A stretch of 64,000 nt of DNA from Caulobacteraceae bacterium (GTDB lineage Bacteria; Pseudomonadota; Alphaproteobacteria; Caulobacterales; Caulobacteraceae), in contig CANJXI010000005.1 of the NCBI GenBank assembly GCA_947478785.1, forward strand, positions 1 through 64,000, written 5' to 3'. The position numbers were made by a program, and so were the translations under genes. Positions within the stretch are counted from its first letter, which is position 1; each line of letters starts with the position of its first letter. A model generated the notes under the pieces. The model worked only from the letters and a program-made list of their open reading frames with translations. It ran no database searches and was not told where the DNA came from. Of this stretch, positions 8,113 through 17,903 are shown one piece after another.

Positions 8113-9288
8113 GTGCGCCCGTTGATCCGCCTCGCGATGTGCCTGGCACTTCTGCTGCCGGGCTCGGCGCTCGCCAGGCCCGTCCTGGGCTACCTGGGGA
8201 GCGACCTCCTGACATGGACTCCGCAAGAGCAGGCCGCCCGATACCGCGCCATGGAGACCCTCTACCGCACCCATGTCATCGAGCGTGGGCCGCACGTCCA
8301 CCCACTACTGGTCGCGGCCCGGCCGATCGATCCCATCTTCACCTATGCCGGCCGAAATTGGACGGTGGACCAGTATATGGCCGCCTACCGGGTCTCAGGT
8401 CTGCTGGTGCTTAAGGACGGCCGGATCGTGCTGGAACGCTACGGCCTCGGCCGTCGGCCGACCGACCGCTGGACCTCGTTCTCCGTGGCCAAGTCGATGA
8501 CCTCGACCCTGGTCGGCGCGGCTATCCAGGACGGCAAAATCAAGAGCCTGGACGATCAGGTCACCACCTACATCCCGGAGCTGAAAGGCTCTGCCTACGA
8601 CGGCGTCACCGTGCGCCAGATGCTGACCATGACGTCCGGGGTCAAATGGAGCGAGGACTACGCCGACCCGAAGTCCAACGTCGCCCGGCCCAGTACCCAG
8701 GTCACCGAGCCCGGCGTCAATCCCATGGTCAGCTATCTGCGCCGGCTGCCGCGCGCGGCCGAGCCCGGGAGCCGCTTCAACTACAACACCGGCGAGACCG
8801 ACCTGATGGGCGTGCTGCTCTCCAAGGCCACGGGCGAGCCGCTCGCGCGATACGCCTCGGAGAAGATCTGGCGGCCCTACGGCATGGAGCGCGACGCGGT
8901 CTGGGCCATCGACCGCGGCGGCCAGGAGCGCGGCGGCACCGGCATTTCCATGACCTTGCGCGACTATGGCCGGCTTGGGCTCTTCATCCTGGAGGGCGGT
9001 AAGGCCGGCGGGAAGACCGTCGTTCCACCATGGTGGATCGGCGAGGCGACCCGGGCGCAGATCAGCTACGGCGCGCCCGCCCCCGCCGGCTACGGCTACT
9101 ATTGGTGGGTCCGTGGGCCGGGGGCCTATGAGGCCTCAGGGATCTACGGCCAGTCGATCACCACCTTCCGAGACCAAGGCATCGTGATTGTCGTCAACTC
9201 CGCCTGGCCCACCGCCACGGGACGCGAACTCAGCGCGGCGCGCGGCGCCTTCATCGAGAGCCTGCGCGCGGCCGCCGTGGGCCACTAG
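8113..9288 (+). CDS. Exported serine hydrolase, beta-lactamase class C-like
   Basis: 391 residues from a GTG at 8113, chosen because AAGGAG (8101-8106) sits 6 bases upstream and the product then begins with a clean signal peptide (residues 1-21, ALA|RP). The penicillin-binding fold motifs are SVAK at 124-127 (SxxK nucleophile) and FNYNTGE (YxN). The distal SGIYGQS segment stands at the usual third-motif position. Family members include esterases, D-aminopeptidases and 6-aminohexanoate-dimer hydrolase-like enzymes. The substrate cannot be read; true beta-lactamase activity is not implied. Confidence 0.88.
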   Translation: MRPLIRLAMCLALLLPGSALARPVLGYLGSDLLTWTPQEQAARYRAMETLYRTHVIERGPHVHPLLVAARPIDPIFTYAGRNWTVDQYMAAYRVSGLLVLKDGRIVLERYGLGRRPTDRWTSFSVAKSMTSTLVGAAIQDGKIKSLDDQVTTYIPELKGSAYDGVTVRQMLTMTSGVKWSEDYADPKSNVARPSTQVTEPGVNPMVSYLRRLPRAAEPGSRFNYNTGETDLMGVLLSKATGEPLARYASEKIWRPYGMERDAVWAIDRGGQERGGTGISMTLRDYGRLGLFILEGGKAGGKTVVPPWWIGEATRAQISYGAPAPAGYGYYWWVRGPGAYEASGIYGQSITTFRDQGIVIVVNSAWPTATGRELSAARGAFIESLRAAAVGH

Positions 9289-9355
9289 CCCGCGGCCGAC
9301 TTTCGCGCGGCGCTGATCGGTGTAGCCTGGGCCACAAATTCATCGGGGACGGTTC

Positions 9356-10267
9356 ATGGATGGGAACGCACCGCGTCGCGCGCGGAGCCTGGCTGAGTTC
9401 GGCGAGGTCATGGGCCGCCTGTTCACGCCCGCCGAGATCGGCGCGGGGACGGAGTCCTATCGTCCCCGCCCAAGCGACGTGGTGATCACACCATACGGAA
9501 AGTGCGGCACCACCTGGCTGCAGCAGATTTTCCATACCCTGCGCACCCGCGGCGATTTCGACTTCGACGACATCTCCCGCGTCGTGCCATGGATCGAGAC
9601 GGCGAAGATCGCGGGCGTCGACCTGGAGGGTCCCCAACGGGCCGAACCCCGCGGGTTCAAGAGTCACATGCCCCATGACACGATCCCCAAGGGCGCCCGC
9701 TACATCGTCTCGTTCCGCGATCCGAAGGACGCCTGCGTCTCCATGTACCGGTTCATGGAGGGATGGTTTCTGGAGCCCGGCGCGGTCTCCATGAGCGAAT
9801 TCGCGCTGAACTGGATCGGTCGAGGCGCGGCGAAAAACGACTATTGGGGCCACCTCCAGAGCTGGTGGGCGGTGCGGGACGACCCGAGCGTGCTGGTCCT
9901 GGCCTACGAGCGGATGAACGCCGATCCGGAAGCCGCCATCCGCCAGGTTGCGGCTTTCTGCGGCCTGCCTCTCGACGATGAACTGGTGGATTTGACGCTG
10001 GAGCGCTCGTCGCTCGGCTTCATGCTGGAGCACAAGGACCGGTTCGACGACCTCCTGATGCGCAACGCATCGGAGGCCCGTTGCAACCTGCCGCCAGACT
10101 CGGACTCCGCCAAGGTCCGCAAGGGCGTTTCCGGCGGGCACAAGACGGAACTATCTGCCGCCATCGCCCAGGCGATAGACGACCGCTGGCGCGAGGTGGT
10201 TACCCCCGCCACAGGCCTCGCCGACTATCCGGCGCTGCTGGCGGAGATCGGGCGCCGTGGCGCCTGA
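9356..10267 (+). CDS. Sulfotransferase domain protein (PAPS-dependent)
   Basis: 303 residues. The PAPS 5-prime phosphosulfate loop PYGKCGTTWL is at 46-55 (consensus PKSGTTWL). The 3-prime phosphate segment SFRDPKDACVSMYRF is near 120-135. The C-terminal KVRKGVSGGHKTELS resembles the RKG-type motif of cytosolic sulfotransferases. These are the marks of the small-molecule sulfotransferase family. The sulfate acceptor is unknown. It sits directly upstream of a TonB-dependent receptor gene but with a separate leader of about 117 bp. Confidence 0.9.
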   Translation: MDGNAPRRARSLAEFGEVMGRLFTPAEIGAGTESYRPRPSDVVITPYGKCGTTWLQQIFHTLRTRGDFDFDDISRVVPWIETAKIAGVDLEGPQRAEPRGFKSHMPHDTIPKGARYIVSFRDPKDACVSMYRFMEGWFLEPGAVSMSEFALNWIGRGAAKNDYWGHLQSWWAVRDDPSVLVLAYERMNADPEAAIRQVAAFCGLPLDDELVDLTLERSSLGFMLEHKDRFDDLLMRNASEARCNLPPDSDSAKVRKGVSGGHKTELSAAIAQAIDDRWREVVTPATGLADYPALLAEIGRRGA

Positions 10268-10337
10268 GCCATACCGCTGATTATAATTTCAGGCCGCATA
10301 GTCACGCCTTGCAATGCGGATATTCCCGGCTAGGTTC

Positions 10338-10356
10338 GCGCCATAAAAATTGGCGC
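10338..10356. promoter_or_regulatory. Inverted repeat upstream of TonB-dependent receptor
   Basis: GCGCCA and TGGCGC are separated by the AT-only spacer TAAAAAT, 29 bp before the receptor ATG. The position and symmetric form fit an operator or a leader hairpin. No regulator is identified, and no other copy was noticed in the window. Confidence 0.35.
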
Positions 10357-10384
10357 AGACATTAAGTCTCCGGGGGATACATAC

Positions 10385-12793
10385 ATGACATTCGACATTC
10401 GACGCGCCGCGCGTGTGCGCGGAAAACTTCTGCTTGGCACGGCGCTGGTGTCGACGCTGGGCATGGCGACGGGCGCCTATGCGGCGGCGGCGGCGGCCGA
10501 AAGCGGCAACCAGCTCGCCGAAGTGGTCGTCACCGCCCAGAAGCGCGAACAGAGCCTGCAGGACGTGCCGATCGCGGTCACCGCGCTGACCTCGGAGACC
10601 CTGCAGACCAACCGCATCACCAGCGTTTCCGACCTGTCCGGCATGGCGCCGGGCGTCATGGTCCGCACCGCGGCCGGCGGTTCCCGGCTGCCGTCCTTCT
10701 CGATTCGCGGCGCGATCAGCTACGGCGTCGTCGCCGGCTCGGACAAACAGGTCTCGCTCTACCTCGACGGCGTCTACCTGGCCTCGGCGCGCGGCACGAT
10801 CTTCGAACTGCCGGACGTCACCCAGATCGAACTGTTGCGCGGCCCGCAGGGCACGCTGTTCGGCCGCAACGCCACGGCCGGGGCGGTCAGCATCACCACC
10901 CGCGACCCGACCGGCCAGCTCGGCTTCAAGCAACAGGTCACGGTCGGCAACTACGATCAGCTTCGCGTCCGCACCAGCGTGAACCTGCCCGAGATGGGCC
11001 CGTTCAGCGCCTATGCGACCGTCGTCCACAACTACAAGCGCGGCGACATCAAGAACGCCAACGCCGGCGTGGTCTGGGACCGCAGCGCGTCTCCGGGCAA
11101 GGGCCGCGATGTCTCGCCCAAATACCTTGGCACCCTTAAGAACGACGCCTTCTTCGGCGCCCTGAAGTTTGAGCCGAACGACAGCTTCAAGACAGTCTAC
11201 AAGTTCGACTACGACAAGGAGCGGAACACGCCTGAAGGCACGGGCTTCATCGGCATCAACCCAAACGTTCCCGGCATCGGCCAGATTGCAGCGCCGTTCG
11301 CCCAGGCGCTTATCGCCAGCCAGCCCTTCACGGTCTATTCCGCGCCCAGCGGAAAGCGTCCCAAGATCGTCAACAACGGCTGGGCGATCCCCTCCACGCA
11401 ATCCACCTACGGTCACAGCCTGACCAGCACCTTCCGGGTGAACGACAGCCTGACGTTCAAGAACATCGCCGCCTATCGCCACGGCTTCCTGTTCACGACG
11501 TCCCCGATCGACGGCTTGAGCTCGCTTATCCTCACCCAGCAGGCGCTGCCGCTTGGGGCGGGCTTGGGTTTCAGGCAGGCCAATGTCGGCCAGCCGGTCA
11601 ACCTAGTCGTCACCGCATCCGAAGTGCTCTCCCGCCAATGGAGCGACGAGCTTCAGGCCAACTATGACTCCAAGCTGGTGACCATCACGGCCGGCCTTGT
11701 CGGGTTCCACTCGAACGACCGTGCGGGGCTCCTGGGCATTGGGGCCTCACCTTCGCTCGCGGTGGTGACCAATGGCGTTGTCCTCGGGCGCCAGGGCGTC
11801 AGCTATAACCGCGCCACCTCACTCGCCGCCTACTCACAGGTGGAAGTGCACGCCACGTCGCAGATCGATATCGTTGGCGGCGTCCGGATCACGAAGGACA
11901 AAAAGGACGGCGAGTTTGTCTACAACCCCGCCGCCGCGCCCACGACGCTCGCCACCATCCCCTTCACCTATCGCAAGACCAAGCCCAACTTCCTGGTCGG
12001 CGTGAACTACAAGCCCGATGAGCATCTGCTGTTCTACGGCAAGTACTCGACGGCCTTCGTGTCGGGCGGTTCTGTGGCGCAGATCGACTTCCTGCCGGAA
12101 ACGGTGGAGTCCTTCGAAGGCGGCTTCAAGGGCGACTTCCTCGAAAACCGGCTGCGCACCAACCTGGCGGTCTACCACGCCACCTATAAGCACTTCCAAA
12201 CAGCGCAAAGCGCCGCCAACTTCCCGGCCCTGCCCAATTCGGCGGTGGCGGGGACCATCATCATCGACCAGGGCGGGCCGGTTAAGGCCAAGGGCTTCGA
12301 GTTTGAGGCCACCGCCCTGCCGATGCACGGCGTCACCGTCGGCGGCAGCCTGGGTTACATGGACACCAAGTTCACCAGCGTGAACCCGGTGCTTGTCGCA
12401 TTCAACCTTGGCGCCTACGCACCCGCGCTCCGGTCGAAATGGACCGGCGGTCTGTGGGGCCAGTATGATTCAGACCCGCTGTTCGGTGACGCAACGCTGC
12501 GGGTGCGGATGGACGGAACCTACCATTCGAAGTTCAATCTCACCCAGAATCCGACGGTGGTTATCCCCCAATTCGCCGGCATCGATCACGTCTCGGCGAG
12601 CTGGAACGTCAATGGCCGGATCGCACTGCGCGATATCGGCGTGGCGTCGGGAAAGGCTGAAGTCGCAATCTGGGTGAAGAACCTGACCCAGAATAAGGAG
12701 GCCACTTTCTCGGGCCGCTACCTCCAGGTCTTCGGCGCCGCCAACTACGTGCCGGCCCGGACTTTCGGCCTCGACCTGACCTACGAATACTAG
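10385..12793 (+). CDS. TonB-dependent outer-membrane receptor
   Basis: 802 residues. A signal peptide (ending near AYAA, residue 34) is followed by the TonB-box/plug start EVVVTAQKREQSLQDVP at 46-62. The plug has IELLRGPQGTLFGRNATAGAV, then a long beta-barrel follows, ending in an aromatic strand (FGLDLTYEY). This class (often called FyuA/OMR-like) imports siderophores or, in Caulobacterales, many organic substrates. GGGGGA precedes the ATG. No dedicated TonB/ExbBD genes are nearby. The ligand is unknown; the sulfotransferase and hydrolase upstream hint at organic substrates rather than iron, which is inference. Confidence 0.93.
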   Translation: MTFDIRRAARVRGKLLLGTALVSTLGMATGAYAAAAAAESGNQLAEVVVTAQKREQSLQDVPIAVTALTSETLQTNRITSVSDLSGMAPGVMVRTAAGGSRLPSFSIRGAISYGVVAGSDKQVSLYLDGVYLASARGTIFELPDVTQIELLRGPQGTLFGRNATAGAVSITTRDPTGQLGFKQQVTVGNYDQLRVRTSVNLPEMGPFSAYATVVHNYKRGDIKNANAGVVWDRSASPGKGRDVSPKYLGTLKNDAFFGALKFEPNDSFKTVYKFDYDKERNTPEGTGFIGINPNVPGIGQIAAPFAQALIASQPFTVYSAPSGKRPKIVNNGWAIPSTQSTYGHSLTSTFRVNDSLTFKNIAAYRHGFLFTTSPIDGLSSLILTQQALPLGAGLGFRQANVGQPVNLVVTASEVLSRQWSDELQANYDSKLVTITAGLVGFHSNDRAGLLGIGASPSLAVVTNGVVLGRQGVSYNRATSLAAYSQVEVHATSQIDIVGGVRITKDKKDGEFVYNPAAAPTTLATIPFTYRKTKPNFLVGVNYKPDEHLLFYGKYSTAFVSGGSVAQIDFLPETVESFEGGFKGDFLENRLRTNLAVYHATYKHFQTAQSAANFPALPNSAVAGTIIIDQGGPVKAKGFEFEATALPMHGVTVGGSLGYMDTKFTSVNPVLVAFNLGAYAPALRSKWTGGLWGQYDSDPLFGDATLRVRMDGTYHSKFNLTQNPTVVIPQFAGIDHVSASWNVNGRIALRDIGVASGKAEVAIWVKNLTQNKEATFSGRYLQVFGAANYVPARTFGLDLTYEY

Positions 12794-12820
12794 GCCATAG
12801 CCGAAGACCAGACTCTCAGG

Positions 12821-12850
12821 CGCCCGGACCGCGAGGTCCGGGCGTTCTGC
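12821..12850 (+). terminator. Hairpin terminator between convergent genes
   Basis: CGCCCGGACC (12821-12830) pairs perfectly with GGTCCGGGCG (12835-12844) over a GCGA loop. A short T-rich TTCTGCTGT follows. It lies just after the TonB receptor stop and before the convergent oxidoreductase end, so it can terminate the receptor mRNA. Confidence 0.65.
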
Positions 12851-12852
12851 TG

Positions 12853-15800
12853 TCAGGCGTCCTGGACCTTCGGCGCCAGCTTCTCCCACCGGCCCCACAG
12901 CGCCTTCTCCTCGGCCTTCGCGGGGCCCACAGACTCCTCCTTGATGTAGCCGTAGCCCCGGATCTTCTGCGGGATGGCGGCTATGGCGATCGCGGTATCC
13001 AGGCGCTCGGGCGTCAGGCCGGCGATCAACGTCGACAGCCCCGCCTCGTAGTCGGCGATCAGGCCACGCTCCATCCTGCGCTCGTCGGTGTAGCCGAACA
13101 TGTCCAACGGCCCGCCCCGCAGGCCCTTCATCCTAGCCATCAGCGGGAAGGCCAGGTCCAGCATCCAACCGCCGAAGGCCATTTTCTTCGGCTTGCCGTC
13201 CGGGCCTTTGCGCGCGATCAGCGGCGGGGCCAGCCACACCTTGGTCTTGCCGCCGGTGAAGGTCTCGTCGCGGTAGGCCCTGAACCGGCCATCGGTATAT
13301 AGGCGGGCGACCTCATACTCGTCCTTGTAGGCCATCAGCTTGTAGAGGTTGACCGCCGCCGCCCGGGTCAGCGCTCGGCCCTCACCAAGCGCCGCCTCCG
13401 CCACGCGGACCTTCTCGACCCAGCCCTGGTAGCGCCGCGCGTAGCCGGCGTCCTGATAGGCCGTCAGCTCCCTCACGCGGTGGGCGATCAGTTCGTCCAG
13501 CCCCATGGTCTCGGGGGTCGGTACGTCATCTTCCCGGGCGCCTCGCTCGGCCGGATCGTGCGCGGCCTTGCGACCCAGTTCGAAGGCCTGGAGATTGGTC
13601 TCCGCATCGACCCCGTTCAGCCGGATGGCCCGGTAAAGCGCACGGCTGGAGACCGGGATCACCCCCTTCTGCCAGGCGAAGCCCAGCATGATCATGTTGC
13701 CGTAGATGGCGTCGCCCAGGTTGTTCACCGCCAGGTTCTGGGCCGGCATGGCGTCGTAGGACTTCACCGCCGCGGCGATCCGCGCGCCCTGCTGGTCGGC
13801 GTCGAAGCGCACGTCTCGGTCAGTGACGAAGTCGGCGGTGGGCGCGAAGTCGGCGTTGCCCAGCGCCACGGTGCGGTCCTTGGCGTAGAGCGACAGCGCG
13901 TCAGCCCCGCCGGCCGACAGCAGGTCGCAGGCGATCAGCACATTGGCGCTCGCCGCCGGGACGCGGCCGCCGACCACGGTGTCTTCCATCTCGCCGATGC
14001 GCACGTGGCTGAACACCGCCCCGCCCTTCTGCGCCAGGCCGGTCATGTCGACGACGCTGGCGGCCCGGCCGTCCACGTGGGCGGCCATGGCCAGGATCGA
14101 GGCGACGGTGGTCACGCCGGTGCCGCCGACGCCAGTGAAGAGGATATTCTGCACGCCCTTCAGTGTCTGGAACGCCGGCAGCGGGGTCGAGTCCGCGGTC
14201 AGCGCCGGCATCGCCGCCTTGTGCGGGTTGGCGGCCCCCTCGAGGGTGATGAAGGAGGGGCAGAAGCCGTCGAGGCAGGAATAGTCCTGGTTGCAGGACG
14301 ACTGGTTGATCTTCCGCTTGCGGCCGAACTCCGTGTTCAGCGGCTCGATGGAGACGCAGTTCGACTTTACCGAGCAGTCGCCACAGCCCTCACAGACCAG
14401 CGGGTTGATCATCACCCGCTTGGGCGCGGCGTCCATGGTCCCGCGCTTGCGCCGGCGGCGCTTCTCGGTGGCGCAGACCTGGTCGTAGAGCAGCACCGTG
14501 ACGCCCGGGGTCTCGCGCAGTTGGTTCTGCACCGCCATCAACTCGGAGCGCGGCTTCACCTCCACGCCGGGCGCAAGGTCCTTGATCTGCTCGTAGCGCT
14601 CGGGCTCGGCGGCCACAATGACGATCCTGGCCACGCCCTCGGCGGCGAGCTGGCGGGTGATCTGGGCCGGCGTGAAGCCGCTCTCCGCCGCCTGCCCGCC
14701 GGTCATGGCGACGGCGTCGTTGAACAGCAGCTTGTAGGTCATGTTGCTCCTGGCCGCGACCGACGCGCGAATGGCCAGCGAGCCCGAGTGATTGTAGGTG
14801 CCGTCGCCCAGATTGACGAAGACGTGCTTCTCGGTGGTGAAGGGCGAGGCCCCCATCCAGGTGAGGCCCTCTCCGCCCATCTGGCTGTTCAGGTCGGTGG
14901 AGGGATCGTTGAAGCTCGCCATGTAGTGGCAGCCGATGCCGGCCAGGGCGCGGGATCCCTCGGGCAGGCGAGTCGAGCTGTTGTGCGGGCAGCCAGAACA
15001 GAAGAACGGCTTCCTCTGCTGATCGGACGCCAGCGTCACCGCCGCCATCGAGGCGGCCGAGACGCGGGCCAGGTAGTCGTGGACGCCATCCATGTGCGGG
15101 CCGGGCGGCAGCCGGTCGGCGATCGCCAGCGCCACTTCGGCCACCGACAGCGACCCGATCTCCGACAGCAGGGGATGGCCGGCCTCGTCCGTCTTGCCGA
15201 TGATCCTAGGACGGGCATGGGCCGGCAGATCATAGAGCGCGGCCCGGGCCTGGGTCTCGATCAGCGGCCGCTTGTGCTCGATGACCATCAGGGTCTCGAG
15301 GCCGGCGGCGAAGGCGCGGATGCCGATCGGCTCCAGGGGCCAGGGCATGCCGACCTTGTAGATCGCGACCCCCAGGCTGGCGGCCTCGGCGGACGTAATG
15401 CCCATGGCCGCGAAGGCCTCGACGACGTCCTTGTAGGCCTGGCCCTGGCAGACGATGCCCAGCCTGGGCCGCGACGAGCCCAGCATCACACGGTCGATGC
15501 GGTTGGCGCGCGCGAAGGCCAGCGCCGCGGGAATCTTCTGGGTCCTGAGCCGCCGCTCCTTATCCAGCGGCTGATCCTTGAGGCGGATGCCCAGACCGCC
15601 AGCCGGCATGCGGAGGTTGTCCGGCCGGACGAACTGATGGCGACCATGACCCACATCGATGGTCGCCCCGGAATCCATGGTGTCCGCCACCGCGATCAGA
15701 CCGACCCAGAGGCCCGAATAGCGCGACAGGGCGTAGCCCAGCAGGCCGTAGTCCAGAACCTCCTGCACGTCGGCGGGGGAAAGCACCGGCATCTCGAAGT

Positions 15801-16293
15801 CCTGGAAGGCGAACTCCGACTGCGAGGGCAGCGTCGATGACTTGCAGTTGTGATCATCGCCGGCCACCGCCAGAACCCCGCCCTTGGACCAGGTCCCGGC
15901 GAAGTTGGCGTGCTTGAACGCGTCGCCGGTGCGGTCGACGCCGGGCGCCTTGCCGTACCACATGCCGTAGACGCCATCGTACTTCGCGCCAGGGAACAGG
16001 TTGGCCTGCTGGCTGCCCCAGACAGCGGTGGCGGCCAAGTCCTCGTTGAGGCCCTCCTTGAACACCACCTCGGCGGCCTTCAGGTGCATTGCGGCGCGGC
16101 CGGCCTGCTGGTCCAGTCCGCCCAGCGGCGAGCCCCGGTATCCGGAGACGAAGCCCGCGGTGTTCAGGCCCGCGGCCTGGTCCAGCCCGTGCTGGTCGAT
16201 CAGCACGCGCAGCAGCGCCTGGACGCCGGTGATGAACACCCGGCCCTCTGTGAGCAGAAACTTGTCGTCGAGCGTCACTTCCGAGTGCCGCAT
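12853..16293 (-). CDS. Indolepyruvate:ferredoxin oxidoreductase, fused large form
   Basis: 1146 residues, the size of the single-chain aromatic 2-oxoacid:ferredoxin oxidoreductase seen in aerobic proteobacteria. It comprises an N-terminal pyrimidine-binding part, a thiamine diphosphate domain (HVFVNLGDGTYNHSGS), a Cys-rich iron-sulfur region around 630-670 (LVCEGCGDCSVKSNC and SCLDGFCPSF) and a gamma domain (FTGVGGTGVTTVASIL). It decarboxylates arylpyruvates to aryl-acetyl-CoA with reduction of ferredoxin, in aromatic amino acid catabolism. A good AAGGAAG site precedes the ATG at 16293. It is divergent from an Lrp/AsnC regulator, its likely controller. Confidence 0.94.
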   Translation of the reverse strand: MRHSEVTLDDKFLLTEGRVFITGVQALLRVLIDQHGLDQAAGLNTAGFVSGYRGSPLGGLDQQAGRAAMHLKAAEVVFKEGLNEDLAATAVWGSQQANLFPGAKYDGVYGMWYGKAPGVDRTGDAFKHANFAGTWSKGGVLAVAGDDHNCKSSTLPSQSEFAFQDFEMPVLSPADVQEVLDYGLLGYALSRYSGLWVGLIAVADTMDSGATIDVGHGRHQFVRPDNLRMPAGGLGIRLKDQPLDKERRLRTQKIPAALAFARANRIDRVMLGSSRPRLGIVCQGQAYKDVVEAFAAMGITSAEAASLGVAIYKVGMPWPLEPIGIRAFAAGLETLMVIEHKRPLIETQARAALYDLPAHARPRIIGKTDEAGHPLLSEIGSLSVAEVALAIADRLPPGPHMDGVHDYLARVSAASMAAVTLASDQQRKPFFCSGCPHNSSTRLPEGSRALAGIGCHYMASFNDPSTDLNSQMGGEGLTWMGASPFTTEKHVFVNLGDGTYNHSGSLAIRASVAARSNMTYKLLFNDAVAMTGGQAAESGFTPAQITRQLAAEGVARIVIVAAEPERYEQIKDLAPGVEVKPRSELMAVQNQLRETPGVTVLLYDQVCATEKRRRRKRGTMDAAPKRVMINPLVCEGCGDCSVKSNCVSIEPLNTEFGRKRKINQSSCNQDYSCLDGFCPSFITLEGAANPHKAAMPALTADSTPLPAFQTLKGVQNILFTGVGGTGVTTVASILAMAAHVDGRAASVVDMTGLAQKGGAVFSHVRIGEMEDTVVGGRVPAASANVLIACDLLSAGGADALSLYAKDRTVALGNADFAPTADFVTDRDVRFDADQQGARIAAAVKSYDAMPAQNLAVNNLGDAIYGNMIMLGFAWQKGVIPVSSRALYRAIRLNGVDAETNLQAFELGRKAAHDPAERGAREDDVPTPETMGLDELIAHRVRELTAYQDAGYARRYQGWVEKVRVAEAALGEGRALTRAAAVNLYKLMAYKDEYEVARLYTDGRFRAYRDETFTGGKTKVWLAPPLIARKGPDGKPKKMAFGGWMLDLAFPLMARMKGLRGGPLDMFGYTDERRMERGLIADYEAGLSTLIAGLTPERLDTAIAIAAIPQKIRGYGYIKEESVGPAKAEEKALWGRWEKLAPKVQDA

Positions 16294-16434
16294 CGCAATT
16301 TTCTTCCTTCTGCCTCTCCCACCCCGATTAGAAGATCATATAGGATCGCGGGAATTGCTTGCCAAAAGCGTGCCCCTTCCATCCGGTTCTGGGGCAAGAA
16401 CGACGCCGGCATGCGCATGGTGGGGGATTAAAAC

Positions 16435-16932
16435 GTGTCTGAACTCCTGGACGCCGTCGATGCCAAGATCCTCGACCTGATCCAGCATGACGCGGGCTTG
16501 TCGGTCGCCGAGATCGCCGAGCGGGTCGGATTGTCGTCCAGCCCGTGCTGGCGGCGCATCAAGCGCCTGGAGGACGGCGGTGTCATCCAGCGGCGCGTGA
16601 CCATCCTCGACCGGGAGAAGCTGGGGCTCGGTTTCGAGGTCTATTGCACGGTCAAGCTCAGCCTGCCGACCCGGGACAATCTGGACGCCTTCGAGGCCTC
16701 CATCACCCGGCTCAGCGAGGTCGTGCAGTGCGCCACCGTCACCGGCGCGGCGGATTACGAGCTGCGCATCGTCACCCGCGACATGCACGCCTTCGACGAC
16801 TTCCTGCGCGACAAGATCCTGTCTCTGGGCCTGGTTTCCAACATCGAGAGCCGCATCGTCATCCGCTCGGTCAAGAACACCACCGCGGCCCCGCTCGGCC
16901 TGATCAGCTCCTATGTTAGCTCGCAGGGGTAG
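16435..16932 (+). CDS. Lrp/AsnC family transcriptional regulator
   Basis: 165 residues from a GTG start. The N-terminal winged helix (LDAVDAKILDLIQHDAGLSV, then a recognition helix around SSSPCWRRIKRLE) is followed by an RAM/AsnC ligand-binding domain. CATVTGAADYELRIVTRD is the typical metabolite-contact region. The gene is divergent from the indolepyruvate oxidoreductase across about 140 bp, a standard regulator-target arrangement; the effector is probably an aromatic amino acid or its 2-oxoacid, which is inference. Confidence 0.93.
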   Translation: MSELLDAVDAKILDLIQHDAGLSVAEIAERVGLSSSPCWRRIKRLEDGGVIQRRVTILDREKLGLGFEVYCTVKLSLPTRDNLDAFEASITRLSEVVQCATVTGAADYELRIVTRDMHAFDDFLRDKILSLGLVSNIESRIVIRSVKNTTAAPLGLISSYVSSQG

Positions 16933-16979
16933 GCGCATCTGACGTTCCCGACCGGCTGGAAGGACGTTAGGTTGCGAGA

Positions 16980-17870
16980 ATGATCGACCTCGTCATCGAC
17001 CAGCGGCGCAAGGACCTCGGCGGGTTCGAGGTGGGCCGAGTTCTTCCGCACCACGGCGGCAAGATGGTCGGGCCGTTCATCTTCTTCGACCACATGGGGC
17101 CGGCTCAATTCCAGCCGGGCTTTCCGCGCACGGTCGACGTGCGGCCACATCCGCATATCGGGCTCTCGACGGTCTCCTATCTCTTCGACGGCGCCATGAC
17201 CCATCGCGACAGCGTCGGCACGACGGAGGTGATCCGCCCCGGCGAGGTCAACTGGATGACCGCCGGGCGCGGCATCACGCACTCCGAGCGCTTCGAGGAC
17301 CTGCGCGCCAAGGGCGGGACCATGCACGGCATTCAGGCCTGGGTGGCGCTTCCGATCGAAAGCGAGGAGACCACGCCGGCCTTCGCCCACCATGAGGGCG
17401 CCGACCTGCCGGTCTACGAGGGCGGTGGCCTGTGGGCGCGGCTGATCGCCGGCGAGGCGTTCGGCGCGCGGGCCGCGGTCAGGACCCATTCGCCGATGTT
17501 CTATGTCCACTGGGCGCTGGAGGCCGGCGCGACCGGCGGGCTCACGGCGGAATATCCCGAGCGGGCGGCCTATGTGGCGCAGGGCTCCGTCGAGGTGGAC
17601 GGGCGCGAGTTCCATGCGGGTCAGATGCTGGTGTTCGCGGCCGGACAGCCCGTGCCGATCAAGGCCGTTACGGACGCCATCGTCATGCTGCTTGGCGGCG
17701 AGCCGGTGGGGGAGCGGTTCATCGAGTGGAACTTCGTGGCCTCGTCCAAGGCGCGGATCGAAGAGGCCAAGGCCGACTGGCGGGCCGGGCGCATGAAGCT
17801 GCCCGACGCGGACAACCAGGATTTCATCCCCCTGCCCGAGCCGCCGCCGCCCGCCAATCCCATGAGCTAG
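16980..17870 (+). CDS. Pirin family protein (bicupin)
   Basis: 296 residues. The N-terminal cupin has FFDHMGPAQFQPG, the metal ligands His57 and His59 in RPHPH, and the His101/Glu103 pair in GITHSE. This is the pirin signature with all four ligands present. The second cupin is more divergent. Bacterial pirins include quercetin dioxygenases and metabolic regulators; which applies here is unclear. It follows the Lrp gene after 47 bp and precedes a NIPSNAP gene by 33 bp, so the three may share a transcript. Confidence 0.92.
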   Translation: MIDLVIDQRRKDLGGFEVGRVLPHHGGKMVGPFIFFDHMGPAQFQPGFPRTVDVRPHPHIGLSTVSYLFDGAMTHRDSVGTTEVIRPGEVNWMTAGRGITHSERFEDLRAKGGTMHGIQAWVALPIESEETTPAFAHHEGADLPVYEGGGLWARLIAGEAFGARAAVRTHSPMFYVHWALEAGATGGLTAEYPERAAYVAQGSVEVDGREFHAGQMLVFAAGQPVPIKAVTDAIVMLLGGEPVGERFIEWNFVASSKARIEEAKADWRAGRMKLPDADNQDFIPLPEPPPPANPMS

Positions 17871-17903
17871 CCGCGCGCAGCCCAAGCCGAGAGGAACACC
17901 CCG

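Noticed and set aside
13480-15840. Very long open frame (about 786 codons) on the plus strand opposite the indolepyruvate oxidoreductase gene
   Set aside because: It is a mirror of the GC-rich third positions of the real gene; residue make-up is His/Arg/Gly/Val-biased and no motif is present.
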